Below the pieces are notes generated by a model, which was given only the letters and a program-made list of their open reading frames with translations, was not told the origin of the DNA and did no database searches. The position numbers and the translations under genes are program-made. From Anas platyrhynchos (taxonomy: Eukaryota > Chordata > Aves > Anseriformes > Anatidae), in the NCBI RefSeq assembly GCF_047663525.1, contig NC_092621.1, positions 75,196,501 to 75,260,500 on the forward strand: a stretch of 64,000 nucleotides of DNA, read 5' to 3'. Position 1 is the first letter of the stretch; the number at the start of each line of letters is the position of its first letter. Shown here piece by piece: positions 10,681 to 22,696 of the stretch.

Positions 10681-13600
10681 TTCTCATTTGTACAGGTTGG
10701 TTGCATAGTTTGTCTACCAGTGGTGTTCCTTTAACCTGCTGACCTGCGCAAGCTCTCCCAGGCAGCTGTTTAAGGAATCTGAGGGCTTGGGCTCTTGCTT
10801 TTCCAGCTTCTGCTGTTGAGAACTGGGACTGAAAGGACACCCGTGACACCCAGACTTCAAATAAAACCACGTTCGTTTCAGGAGTGCCACACAGACAGCC
10901 GGGTCTGTGCTGCCTGTTACAGAGCAGAGTTGCATTCAGCTGTAGGACAGCACCTGGGGCTCTCTCTGGGTATTCAAATCACGGGTCTGAAATAATTTCA
11001 CTTCAGCACAAGTGGGGGAAAGCTTCCCACCACCCCGAACCAAAAATTGTCTCCTTCTTGGTCTGAGAAGGAAACAATGCAAATGAGGTGATGGTTGCAC
11101 TCATCAGCCATGAGCCACTCCTGAAATAACTGGGTGAAAAAAGAAACAGAGTGTGTTTTGTGCAACCCCAGCGTACCCACCCAGGCACAGGTTCTGCGTC
11201 AATTTATTGCATTTTGGGCAAGAGTCACTGTTTTGGGGGGTGAGGGAACTGAGGCGCTGCCCTCAGCACTGAGCACGCCTCTCTTTGCCCCTCTCCCTCC
11301 CTTTGCCTCTCCAACCTTCCCCCTGCCACCACCTTCCTCCTCTGGCCTCCGGGAATTCAAGCTGTGCATTGGATTAGGTTTAGGTTTCAGCCACCTAAGC
11401 AGCATTAACCACTAGAATATTGTACCTGTATGCAATATATTCACTTTCAAGCTAAATGTATTGACTTTCATATTTTTGACTTTCAACTCCTTTTTTTCCC
11501 CTCATTTTTTTTGTATGCAATTTTAAATTACATGCTTGTTGGTGCATATGTTTGTGAATATAACTAGGAACAACAGAAAATGTGGCGTTAATAAACCTTC
11601 TCCCCTTTATTTTCTAATAAATATATAATGTGGCTACTTAAGTAAATGAAGAATGTTTTTGATTTGTGTGCTTGCCTGCCTGCTGTCTGGGGCTATTTAC
11701 ATTCCCACTTGCCAGAAAGACCGATTGTTCAAACACCGTGTTCTTGCGGTGCTGCACCAGACATCACAGGAATAGAGGCACGCTGAGGTCTTAGCCTTGA
11801 TTCCTTCCTTAGCCTGGATTCCTCTGCTGCTTTCCTTGTTCCTGTGCAAAAGAGAGGAGAAACCTGTAACATGGTGATTGTTCGCAGTCTGGTGTCCCCT
11901 TCACCTCTTTGTTCCGTTTTTTTTTTCTTTAGTTTGTTTTTTGTTTTCTTTTTTGTTGTTGTTGTTGTTTGTTTGTTTGTTTGTTTTGTTTTGTTTTTTT
12001 GGGCTCTTGACACCAACCTGTGGCAATTCCCCAAGGCAATGCCTGTGGCAGGGTGCACCCAAAATCAGCTGCCTGCTCTCCAAGTATCTCAGCGACAGGA
12101 GGAGGCTGGAGGAGCAAGTCTGCCTGCTCATGGCCCTTCTTTTGTCACCTTCCTTCTCTTGGAGGGCTGTCCCGTGAGGCCAGGCAGGGGAGAGGCATGT
12201 CCTCGCCTCTCAGCAAGCGAAGCTGTGGTGTGTGCAGCCTTTGCCACGTCTGGTTCATTTCAGAGAAGTCGCAGCAGCGCTGGATGCTCAGTCCCACAGG
12301 CTGGATGCCACAGAGATCTGTTTTGCTATTTTATTTTTGAAAGGGGAAGAAGGTAATACCACCACCAGAAAATGGGGTTTTTGGAAACTTTTTTGCAGGG
12401 ACTGAGGTTTGTGGCAGCGACGCGAGACCTAACAACGTGCCATTTAGGGGGAAGTCCACTGACAGCACCCTGCAGCCCCTGCTCAGCTGCTCTGGCGTGC
12501 ATGCTGCTCACCTCCTCCTTGCAGTCTGTGCTGGAAACAGCGGTGCTCAGCAGCATTAACCCAACCCCCATGGAGGCCACACAGCTGCCTCCTTGGTGCC
12601 CCCTTCCTCCAGGGTCTGCATGTCCCCAGAGACATGCCAGGAGCCTTCCACACCTCTGCTGGGGAGGATGCTCACACCATCCCAGCCTGATGCTCCTGTC
12701 AACACCACCCTGGTAGGGATGCTGGTGGCATCCCCTTGCCAGGTGCTCGGACATATTCCTATCCCTTCCATGCATTGATGTCTGCCTGTGCATTATGGCC
12801 ATGGAAAACCTTGCCATGCTTTTGTAGGTAGTGAAATTTCCTGGTGGTGCAACCGTAATAATGTTGGTGCCTCGAGAGGGCTTAGTGCACAAATATGGTG
12901 TTTGTGTTTTTATCTGCATGTTGAAGTGCAGAGGGGGGTTTGCTGGTTCCTGAGAGAGGAAATACCTCAGCCTCCTTGTGGTTTTTCTTCCCAGGATTTC
13001 TTCCTATGAAGTAGTGAGTACCCCTAAAATCCACTGCGGCGAGTAATCTAACAAATGGTTTCACTTAAGAAGAGAAACAAAAGCATGCTTATTTTGGCAA
13101 GGAGTTGGTAAGGCTGCTGTTCTCCAGAAGTCTGGAAATCCCCTATTTCCCTCCCCTCCCTCCTAAGGTCCAAGTGTATGGGCAGGACTTAGGATAATAC
13201 ACATAGTCAAAACTTTGACCTAAAAAAAAAAGTGGAGAAAATTGCATCTCCAGAAACTCAACCACCTTTTGGAGCTACTGAGAGCCTTTGCTGCTCTTTC
13301 GTGGTTTTGGTTGCGTATAAAATGCCAGGGTTTGGGGAAGCATACAGATTAGGCAGTGTTTGGTAAATGCAGTCAGTGCAAGCTGGTGGTCACCCGGCCT
13401 GCTTCTTGCATCTGCCTGGTGTGCTCAGATGTGCACCTAGATTTTAGGGTGCCCATCACCAGCCTGGGAGCAGGACCCAGCTTGGCAGGCTGAGAAGTGT
13501 GTTCTGCAGGAGCTGCCTACTGGGCTGACTGCTTTTCTCTGGATTTTGGCTTTCTCTCTGCTTTCTGTGTCGTAATGTTTATTCTGAACTGTAAGACCAT

Positions 13601-14754
13601 TTCAGGCCATCCAGCAGGTTAACAACTTAAAATTCTGGAGGGAATATGCTCCCTGTGCAAAGCTGAGCCTGTCTATTTATATAAACACCTCTCTTCAGGT
13701 ATTTTATTATTAGGTACTTTTAGCACAGATAAAGCACTCTTCACATCAAATGTGTCTCTAAAAAGAGCTTCGTCTCTTCTCAGTGCTTCAGAGCACCTGG
13801 AGGTGTATGTTCCCCTGCACCAGTGTGAAGGGTGCAGGAGCCCACAGGGCTGTGCAGGCAAACATCTGGTGTGGGACAACAAGCTCCTGTGCAAAGCAAC
13901 CACAGAGGTGCTGTCCCCCGATGGTCCCGTAACCTCAGCAGAGGAAGGGGTAGAAGTTTCAGTTGTATTTTCTTTTCTTGTTTGCAAGGGCTTGAGGAGC
14001 AGAGCTAGCTGAGTGATGGTGCCTACCCATTGTCTTACCATGGACAACCCCAGCCTGGGGAGACTGCCCCAAGGCAGGGCAGTGCACAGCAGTTATCCTC
14101 CCACCTACCTGAAGAAGAGACATGTTCTCTGCTTATTTTTCCCCCATGCCATGCATGCTGTGTGAATCCTGCTGCACCACCATGCCAGGCCCAGTGGATG
14201 GTGGCTGCCCAGCTCCCAGGGTCCCTGAGCTGCTTGTCACCTTTGGACTGCCATTTGCGTCCCCTTCAGCATTTGTACCCCTTTCAGGTTTGTCTCCATG
14301 TTGACTGCTCACATACCTGTCTTTTAACAGGGTATTAAAAAATAAAAATATATAAAAAAAAAGAGTTTGGAAGGGTGAAAATTGATCATTTTCATATGGT
14401 CACATGCTCAGAGGCATAAAGGGATAATTATGCTCCTTGGTGAAGGTAAGGGAGTTTTTGCATTTTGACAAACTTTGGCACAGGTTTGACAAACACATTG
14501 GCAAAGGTTCCTCCTGGTGTGAGGAATTTCATCCTGGGAAGAACATGAAGGGGGACACCAGCAGTGTTTTTTTCTCCTGGCATGCACTTCCCCTCCACTG
14601 GGACTGTGTCGTGGTCTTCCTTCCATAGCAATTGGAGTAAGGCTGAAGAACAGATACATATTCACGGTGTATTTGCTTGTCTGATATCCTAAAATACACC
14701 TGAAATGGAGAATTTTTGTGGGATGGAGGAAATTGTAGCCCATTACACAAGAGG

Positions 14755-15000
14755 AGCAGCTTGGCTTACAGGAGGCTGAGGGGGGACCTCACTGGTCTCT
14801 ACAGCTTCCTGAAAGGAGGTTGCAGAAGGAGGTGTAGGCCTTTTCTCAGGTGGCAAGGGATGTGAGGAAATGGACTCAAGTTAAAACAGGGGAGCTTTAG
14901 ACTGGGATTTAGGAAGAATTTCTTCATGGAGAGGGTGGTCAAGCATTGGAAGATGCTGCCCAGGGAAGTGGCGTAGTGCCAGGCCTTTCCAGTGGCCAGC
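14755..15000 (+). mobile_element. CR1 LINE fragment, 3' end of pol
   Basis: The sequence resembles the last part of CR1 pol plus the start of its 3' region: a run resembling GGCTGAGGGGGGACCTCACT, then TTTAGGAAGAATTTCTTC and GCCCAGGGAAGTGGC. These match the intact CR1 copy at 26.5-26.7 kb in the same order. The reading frame is broken and the tail is lost, so this is an old copy. Confidence 0.8.
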
Positions 15001-17550
15001 ACAGAGCACACTCTGAGCCAGAGAGTATCTGAAAGGAAAAGCAGGCTTGTTCTTCCTTCCGTACACTTTACAGGTGCTCCACAAATGCAGCCCCCAGCTC
15101 TTGAAGAGGTCCTGCAGCTGAGGGAGATGTTATTTCCATGGTGAGCAGCTGCTCTGATGCAGCGGCAGCAGGTGCAGGCCTCACCTGCTCAGGCCTAATC
15201 AGTTTGCACCAACCCAGCTGGCTTCAATTCACTTTATGGACACCAGTCCCATGTCCTTCAGGATGGGGCTTTCAGGGAAAGTTAGCCGTCCCTACAGCAG
15301 CTGGCATCCTGAGCATGCAGGAGTCATCCTGTGGAGATGCCTTCAGGTCTGGGCCTTCTCTGCCGAAACCAGCTCTGATGTTTCTTGGGAGGCGCCAACA
15401 AGCTGACTGCTCCAAATTCAGCGTAAACCAAGGTCTGTACTTGTGTTGAATCCATGTGGATTTAGGGAAGCTTTAAGTCTGTTTCACAATGTCAGTTCAG
15501 GAGTTTTGCCCTGGTTTCATTGCGTGTTTTTTTCAGTTACGCCATTTCTTAATCTACGGAGACCTGGAAAAAGAGCAGGGCTGAGATCTTCTGTGAAGAG
15601 AAGCCAAAGGGCAAAACAGTGCCTGTGAAATCTGTCAACGTGGTGCACACAAGGCTGTGGGCAGTGCAATCCCCCTGGAAGGAAAAGCCAACATAAATTC
15701 CGTATTTTATGGCTAAAATGGCCTCTATTTGCAGTTCTGCCCCCATGACCATGGTTTGAACGACTGCTTTCTCTGATTCAAGAACAACTGCTTTGTGTAA
15801 GCAAAATGAACCCGTTTTCACTGTGATCCTTCACAGTCCCTCACACTTGTGCTGGATGAGCTTGCACCAGAAAAAAACGATATTAATAAGGATAAGGATA
15901 AGAATAAAGAAGAGTCTCACAGTGAATCCTGTGTGGGCTGCCTGCTGAGCCCCATCTTGCCTGTCTCATTGTGCTGGCAGGAGGCCACCACCAAGGGCAG
16001 GAACAGCAGAGCCTCCGGGCCAAGGCTGGGCTCTGCCAGTGGGGTTGGTGGGTGTCAGCCCTCAGCGGTGGGCTGGCATGGGCAGGACCCTGGCCGAGGG
16101 TGTGAGCCGTGGCATAGGAGCGTGCCCTGGTGTAGCTCTGGGTGGCAACGCTTCTGTGGGGTTCACACCACACCACACCAACCATAGAAGTTGTTTTGAG
16201 CTTCATAGTTAGAAGAATAGCGTCAATGTGGGTTTGGTGGTTCACAGCAAGCACCTGGAGAAGGCATCTTCAGATCTTTGACCTGCAGTGGCGTGGGGAG
16301 GCATGCATACATACATGCCTCTATGTACGCCTGTATATGTGCAGTTTAGTTCAGGGGGCATAGTACTTCCTCCAAGTCTTCCTCTCGGCTGAAATATCTG
16401 ATTTAGAGGGCTTGCTTGTGTCTTGGCCAGAGAAAGGCAGAAACACTCAACCTGCTCCTTTCTTTGGCTTGCATGGTGGAAATTGGGGTGGGAGGTAGCT
16501 TAAAGGATGGGAAATGAGCACTTGCAGAGTGGGAAATGAGCACTTGCAGAACATAAAAGCAAGAACATAAAAGAGCATAAAGGCACGTCTGGTTTTGTTT
16601 TTATTCACTCCATTTCTCTGACGCTTTCATATTACTGGGTTTAGCCTTGCTGCACAAAACACCTGTGATGCTAGTAGGATCCAGCCCACCAATACTCCAG
16701 ATTGTGGAGTTGTATTCCTGTGGATTTTATGGATCCTTAATATCCTGCTTTCCTTTATTTCTTCTCTATTTTAGACTTCCAGGGTGTATCTGTGGTAACA
16801 AGGAAACATGACAGCTGGGTCTGGTACTATACAAAAAGAATTAGCACTAGACAGCTGGTTTGGGGTCTGCAAAGAGGATCTGAAAGGGAGAAAGTTGGTG
16901 CATAAAGGGGGAAAAGGGGAAAAAAAAAAAGGTTGAACTAGATGGGGTGGATAGGAAATTTGCAGCAAACAGAATCGGCAATGGGATGCTCAGTGTAGCT
17001 GAACTTCATTAGCTGAGCAGCCAAGGACTTGCTGGGTGTTGTGTTTTGGTACAAGAAGGAGGATTTACCCTTGAGATCCATTGCTCTGGATACATAGGCT
17101 TGATGACCTTAAAACTCAAAGTGGGTGTTGATTCATCGTGTGCTTGCGACAGGAGGGATGACAGAATTGTCATATCATGTTTGCACAGGCTTTCCTTATT
17201 ACCACGATTAGATTGCACAACCATAGAGATTCATGCACTTTGTGGTTCAATTAATCTCTATCTTTACCTTAAAGTCCTGAGCTCTGACGTGACTGAGCAA
17301 GGACAGCAGCTGCCTCCTGGCAATTTTTATTCCTGGAGCTGCCTCCTCCAACCTCTGGTGAGACTCCAGCAGAGACTGTCACCAGAGCCTTTTCCAGCAC
17401 TGGGGGTGCTCGTATCACCACAGGCTTTGCTTCTGGGCTGGCAGGGGCATTTGTCTTTTCTGTGCTTCGGTTTTCCTCTGCTCCCTGAGGTGCACCTCCA
17501 CCATTCATCTCATAACAAATTTTGGCAGACCCCCACAGAGGGCACTCACA
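15001..17550. other. Intergenic, nothing recognised
   Basis: No gene or repeat family was recognised. A short direct duplication of about 21 bp (GGGAAATGAGCACTTGCAGA twice) lies at about 16507-16549. Confidence 0.55.
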
Positions 17551-17600
17551 CAGAATCACAGAATTTCTAGGTTTGAAGAGACCTCAAGATCATCGAGTCC
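17551..17600 (-). mobile_element. CR1 LINE 3' tail (short)
   Basis: AGAATCACAGAATTTCTAGG followed by the complement of the GATCTTGAGGTCTC motif is the reverse complement of the standard CR1 3' end. The sequence further right does not align clearly, so only the tail is claimed. Confidence 0.8.
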
Positions 17601-18375
17601 ACTCAAGGTATCAGCTGCTGTAACTCTTCCTGGCCAGAGAGAAGTTTCTCTGCTATGGTGCCACCACATCCTTCCACACCCCGAAGGCAAGCTAAGGTCC
17701 CTGGTGACATTTTCCCTCTTCAGGGTAGAGAGGACTGGACCAGGACCATGTCTGCCTCTGGGTGTGCCATACTCCTTCTGCCCATCTATCAAGGAAAAGT
17801 CATGCCTCCCAGGACAACCTGAGGTTTCTGCAGCCTCTACTTTAATCCTTTGTAGCCTTTGGACACTTGGGCTGCACTGTGGTGTGGTTTACCCACACGA
17901 TTTGACAGTAACACTGGGTAGCATAAGCCAAAGTCCATGGCATAGCAGGTCTGTGTGGTTCTGGAAATCAGGTCCATTTAGAGGTGTGTTTGGTTCAGGA
18001 GCCCCATTTAAAATAAAGCCTGTTTCAGATCGTACGTAGCCACAGTGAGAAATCTGTTTCTCTCCGGCAGTTCTCTCAACAATATCCGTTTTATGACACT
18101 ATGTACATAATTTAATCAATGCAGTTTACACAAAATCTTCTTAACTTAGCCATTACTTTGGGTGTAATTCTCTTCAACTGACTATTTCTTCTGCATGTTT
18201 TCTGGTGTCTCTTATGACTCCAGCCTGTGTCAGAGTAAAAGCTCTGAGATCTATGTTATCTATCCATCTGTCTATCTATTTATATATCTATTCCATTTAT
18301 CAATTTGTTTCTGTCCTCTAGCTTCTTTCCCTAGCCATTGTAGGACAGAGCAAAAGATATCTCCATTTACAATCA

Positions 18376-18409
<34 letters not shown>

Positions 18410-21400
18410 CTAGTGAAAACAATAAGGAAGAAGGAAGAAGACAATAGAGAGATAAGTTTTAGCCATTAGAAAACTTTCATACAGGAAAGCTATGTCGGGA
18501 ATCAGAGATTTTTTCATCCCCAACACTCTAAACTGATTTGGTTTGTTTGTTTTAATGTTTTCAATGAAAAAAAAAGTGTACAGAAAGCAGTACATGTCTC
18601 TGGTTCTGAAATACATTTTTCTGTCAATGAGACACTCCTCATTAAAAGCCCCTTCTTCTCCTTTATGCGACAGTGGCATCAGCACATCTCACTGCCACAT
18701 GTGTGGCTGCATTTGGTACAGCTGGGAAAGGTCATTCTCGTTCACACAAAGGGGCAAGGTTTAGGTTTTATCTGCCCACACCTATTGCAGTTCAGAGGAA
18801 AATCACTTTTTATTTTACTTTCAGCTGGTGGAAAGTCTGAGTCTAATTTCCACCAGGCAATCTCAGCCTTTCCATAACAACTGATCAGCTAAATCATGGA
18901 CTTTCAAACCCTTGCCACAGCCCCATAAGGGCTGTGCTGCAAGGAGTGACAAATGATGGGCAATTAATGGAAACCTGAGCACGCTGGCCTAGCCTGCTGA
19001 GGCAACCAAGCCACTGCTGTTGTGGGAGAGGACCCTCAGCCCTGTGCAGTGCATGTGGGAGGTGAGCACCGTGGGGAGCAGAAAGAGAAGGAGACAAGAC
19101 ACCACACAGGACAACAACCAGCACTGGAGATCACATCCATCAGAGGCTGGTCCCATAGAGAGAGCTTCTCAGGTGACAGGACCAGCCTCTGATGGGTGAC
19201 AAGGGGCTGTCACCCACACCTTGCCAGCTGCCAGCATCTGCCCCACCACCAGCCTGGACAGAGGCCTCCAGGAGCCCAGAAGCAAAGGCTGTCAGCAAGG
19301 AAGATCCTCTGCCCTTGCAGGAACGGGCACCTGCATTTGTTAATTACCTAGCTCTGGCCTGGGAAATGTGAGGGTCCTTGCATTTCAGGTGGTGTGGCAA
19401 TTCCATGAGCATCCCACGGGTTGTGGCCTGCATGTGGAGGGATAGCAGTGTCCCCTTATAGTTGATAAGCAAAACCATGAGAGCATGCCATGCTGTAAGT
19501 GATACGATTGCAGTAAATATTGCATGAAGATGTTTGCTGGAGTCTCCGGAGGGAGGCTGCTTAGTGGAAATCAAAATGCAAAACCAAAATAGCCTTCTGC
19601 ATCATGAATAGGGATCTCATGCATCATTTGGGTCATGAATCCAGGCTATAAAGCTGAAGCAATGTCTTCTGAGGTGCTGTAAGATAAAAGCATCTAAGCT
19701 TCAGAGAGCTCTCAAGAATGATTTGATGAAAAGGATAATAAGAGACAATCAGCAGCCTGAACCTGGCAGAATTTTACCTCACCTCTTGTGACACCAAACC
19801 AGCAGGAAGAGAAATTCTGTTTTTCCTGAGCCTGGGATATCTTAAACCTTCTTTTGGGCCTGCAGGTGACCTGCTCCAAGCCCACCTTCTGCTCAGACAG
19901 CATTTCTTCCCAACTCTTCTTCCTCTCATCTGCCTCCAGATGGACCTGAACTGTCCCAGAGATGGACAGGGACCACTACAAAATGAAATACTACCAGGGT
20001 TTTGAAAATGCACCGGAATCTTCAGCTTTGGATCTCTGGAAGAGAGCTGCTAGACCAAACCTAAAAGGGAAAGAAAGACTCTGACAGCTGTGGCGGCTAT
20101 GCGAGTTGTAAGATTTTCCTGTTGGGCTGTTCTGGACCTCGGGCATCTCCTGCAGTTGTTGTCCAACACTCATCTTCCCTGCACAGTAATGTCTGCTTTT
20201 TCCAGGATGCCCCATGAGCTTGGAGAATCACTGGTGGGCAGACCTTACTGCATCTGCAGCAGGCATAACCTTGCACTCCTCTGGAGAAAGATTTCTTCTC
20301 ATTCTCCTCTGTTTCTCCAGTCCCTAGATCCTGTTGTTTTAATTTTTCCCATTTTTGGACCAACCAAAGCATACTTCATTCTGCCAATCTCCTCTTCCAC
20401 TGCTGCTTTTCCACAGTATCCTTTTAACATGATGAGTTTTGGAGGCCCGGTACGTCTTTCCTTCACAGCATTCCAAGGCTTTGTTATTGTGCTTGGTTCT
20501 CAACTTAAAGGTACTTTCATTGCCATGGTAATACTTTCACTAATAAGAATGGCCATGCTAGGAGCATAGCATGGCCCTGGACCCTGCACAAGCTGTCGAC
20601 AACAGATCACACTCCCTGCTGTTTCTGAGACTGCATACAAGAACGAAGTAAGTTAATTGACAGCTTTTATGGGAAATTGCTGAGCACAGGCCCAGCTGCC
20701 ATAAATACCAGAGTACACACTCTCAGCCCATGATAAGAACAATGCTGTGCAATGTCCTTTTACTACAGACCAAGCTAATAACACGTTATCTCACTTTTAC
20801 ATCAAATAAATCGGTGCACACAGTCAGCTACTGTGCTGCAGCACAGTCCCACCTGGCTTTCAGTCTAAACCACTGCTCTCTAGAGAGCTGCAGCACAGGA
20901 TCTACCTGCCTTTTGCTTGGGGCTGCAGTAGGAATTACCAAGAATAAGGATGAAGGGAAAGCTTTGCGCTTATCCTGGTCACACTGGCATTACTTACAAG
21001 CAGCTTTGCAGTTAGGAGTATTTGTAGTCTAACATTAAATGTGGCTTCAGATCAGTTGCTGCTGCTGTATTGCAGAGGATGTCCCTGCCCGACAGGCAGC
21101 AGGACATCCTGCAGTGCTATTTCTCTGCTCTTTGATACCTTAAATTCACTTTACTGACCTGACACCTCCCCATGCCAGGGTGTCTGTAAATCAGGGAAAA
21201 GGTCTCAGATGAGCTGGAGAACTGCCTTTTGTCTTCATTTCCAAGACAAAAAGAGGAGAATTCCTTACCCAGACCACCTCTCAGGGGGTTGGCCTCCTTC
21301 CCTGGGCACTGGTGACAGAGCATTGGGGTCACAGGGCAAGAAACATTCACCCAGCAGTGCAGCAAGCACCAGTGATTGACCAGGGAAGGAAGTTGTGAAC

Positions 21401-21826
21401 TATTTATTTATTTAACCTTTGGAGCTGCCTCACTCCCTCTTTTCTTTCTTGATCAGGAAATAGGGCTGGGTCTTGGCAGGGGGGGACTGTAAGAGCAATA
21501 CTCTTGCCATGGGGCACGCAGAAGATGTGTGCTGAGCAGTAAGGGGCTCCTGGTGGCACATGAGCACATGGCTCTGCAAGAGCCCTGGGCACCAAGGTGC
21601 TTGAGCAACATCCACAGATTTCCCCTTGCCTCCCTCTTAGTCAGATGGACCAGTCTCAGTTTTTGTGAGTAAACCTCAGGTGCCATCCCTGTATCCCTGG
21701 GAACCAAGATGTGTGTTACGGAAGACAAGTAGTAAAGCAAAAATAAAAATAATAAACATATATATATATATATTTTTTTCTGTGCTGCTTCTTTGTAACT
21801 AGCCAACATGCAGTGAAAAGAGAAAT
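17601..21826. other. Intergenic, nothing recognised except simple repeats
   Basis: There is a poly-A run of 29 at 18379-18407 and a short TA run at 21760-21772. No ORF here has family motifs or a repeat identity I can support. The 20090-20569 frame has no recognisable homology or signals. Confidence 0.55.
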
Positions 21827-22322
21827 CAAAGAAATGGTTGGCAACCTGCTACAGCACTTGGATGTGCGCAAGTCGATGGGGACGGATGGGATCCACCCGA
21901 GGGTACTGAGAGAACCGGCGGAGGAGCCATGAGCAGCCAGTTTTGTGAGGAGAAAACTGGCAATTTGGGCAAAAAGTGGCAGAATTTGCGCAATGTCCCT
22001 GCCACTGGAAAAATGGAAACATCATGCCCCTACCCTTCAACGATTAAAACAAAGAATTGAACAAAGAGCACTACTCTTCAACAATTAAAACAATTAGGAG
22101 ACATTTCTTCTCAGCAAGAGCAGACAAGCAGTGGGACGGGCTGCCCAGGGAAGCGCTCGAGTCACTGTCGCTGAGGGTGTTCAAGGAAAAGTTGGACCTG
22201 GTGCATAGGGACATGCTTTATTGGGTGACATTTGTGGTGGGGTGATGGTTGGACCAGACGATCTTGGAGGTCTTTTCCAACCCTACTGTCTCTATGATTC
22301 CGTGTTACACTGATGAGAGGCT
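21827..22322 (+). repeat. Left arm of a 496-bp identical inverted repeat (CR1-derived)
   Basis: Position x pairs with position 49392-x in the right arm (27070-27565), and reading both arms base by base found no mismatch. Internally the arm is rearranged CR1 in + orientation. It has a pol fragment (the HLDVRKSMG...DGIHPRVLRE region) cut off mid-element at 21827, a degraded RT stretch, then the pol C-terminus (RRHFFSARA...WDGLPRE) and a CR1 3' tail (GGTTGGACCAGACGATCTTG) ending near 22303. About 18 bp of flank follow. The bases outside the arm differ at once (21826 against 27566, 22323 against 27069). Because the arm starts in the middle of a CR1 that continues only on the right-hand copy, it looks like a copy of part of the right side rather than an independent insertion. 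Confidence 0.95.
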
Positions 22323-22336
22323 AATGGCCCTCATTA

Positions 22337-22378
22337 TATATATAATATATAATATATAATGGCCATATATATAATGGC
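22337..22378. repeat. AT-rich hairpin-like repeat just inside the left arm
   Basis: TATATATAATATATAATATA is followed by GGCCATATATATAATGGCC, a short self-complementary block. It separates the inverted-repeat arm from the GC-rich gene start that follows. Confidence 0.7.
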
Positions 22379-22508
22379 CACAAATGGCCCGGGGGAGCCA
22401 GCCCCACACAAGGGGCCCTCAGCTACCCCAAATTGGCACAGGCCCCCGCATCACAGAGGCTTCCTGAGGTCACAGTGGCCACCACTGCCCTGCCCTTGCT
22501 GCGGGCCC

Positions 22509-22516
22509 TATAAAAG
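22509..22516 (+). promoter_or_regulatory. TATA box (TATAAAAG) of the repeat-protein gene
   Basis: A consensus TATAAAAG stands in a GC-rich context about 190 nt upstream of the first ATG. Initiation would be expected near 22540. No ATG lies between that point and 22697. The sequence from 22380 onward is clearly richer in G+C and CpG than the flanks, as at a CpG-island promoter. It has not been tested for transcription. Confidence 0.65.
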
Positions 22517-22696
22517 CGGACCCCCGCCGCTGGCCCGGCACTCGCTGAGCTTCGAGGCCCTCTGAGAGCCGGCATTGGCGGCAGGAGGAAGAGCCAAAGC
22601 AGCAAGGCGAGAGGCGGCCCTCGTTGGTGTGAGTGGGCAGCGTTGCAGGCCCAGCGAGCACCAGCAACAAAGGCAGCTGTTAGGAAGGAGAAGGAG

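Larger units (their letters stand above)
6171..14754. other. Intergenic, no gene supported
   Basis: The open frames here are short, overlap on both strands and match nothing I recognise. 9068-10190 is GC-richer with overlapping frames on both strands, but none has splice sites or family motifs that support coding. Simple repeats are a poly-T at 6314-6341, a TA/TG palindromic tract at 8262-8372 and (A)n(TA)n at 10219-10273. A degraded minus-strand CR1 3' piece is possible around 10590-10680. Confidence 0.6.

Noticed and set aside
20090..20569. 159-codon + strand frame with hydrophobic stretches
   Set aside because: No homology was recognised and no promoter, splice or poly(A) context was seen.
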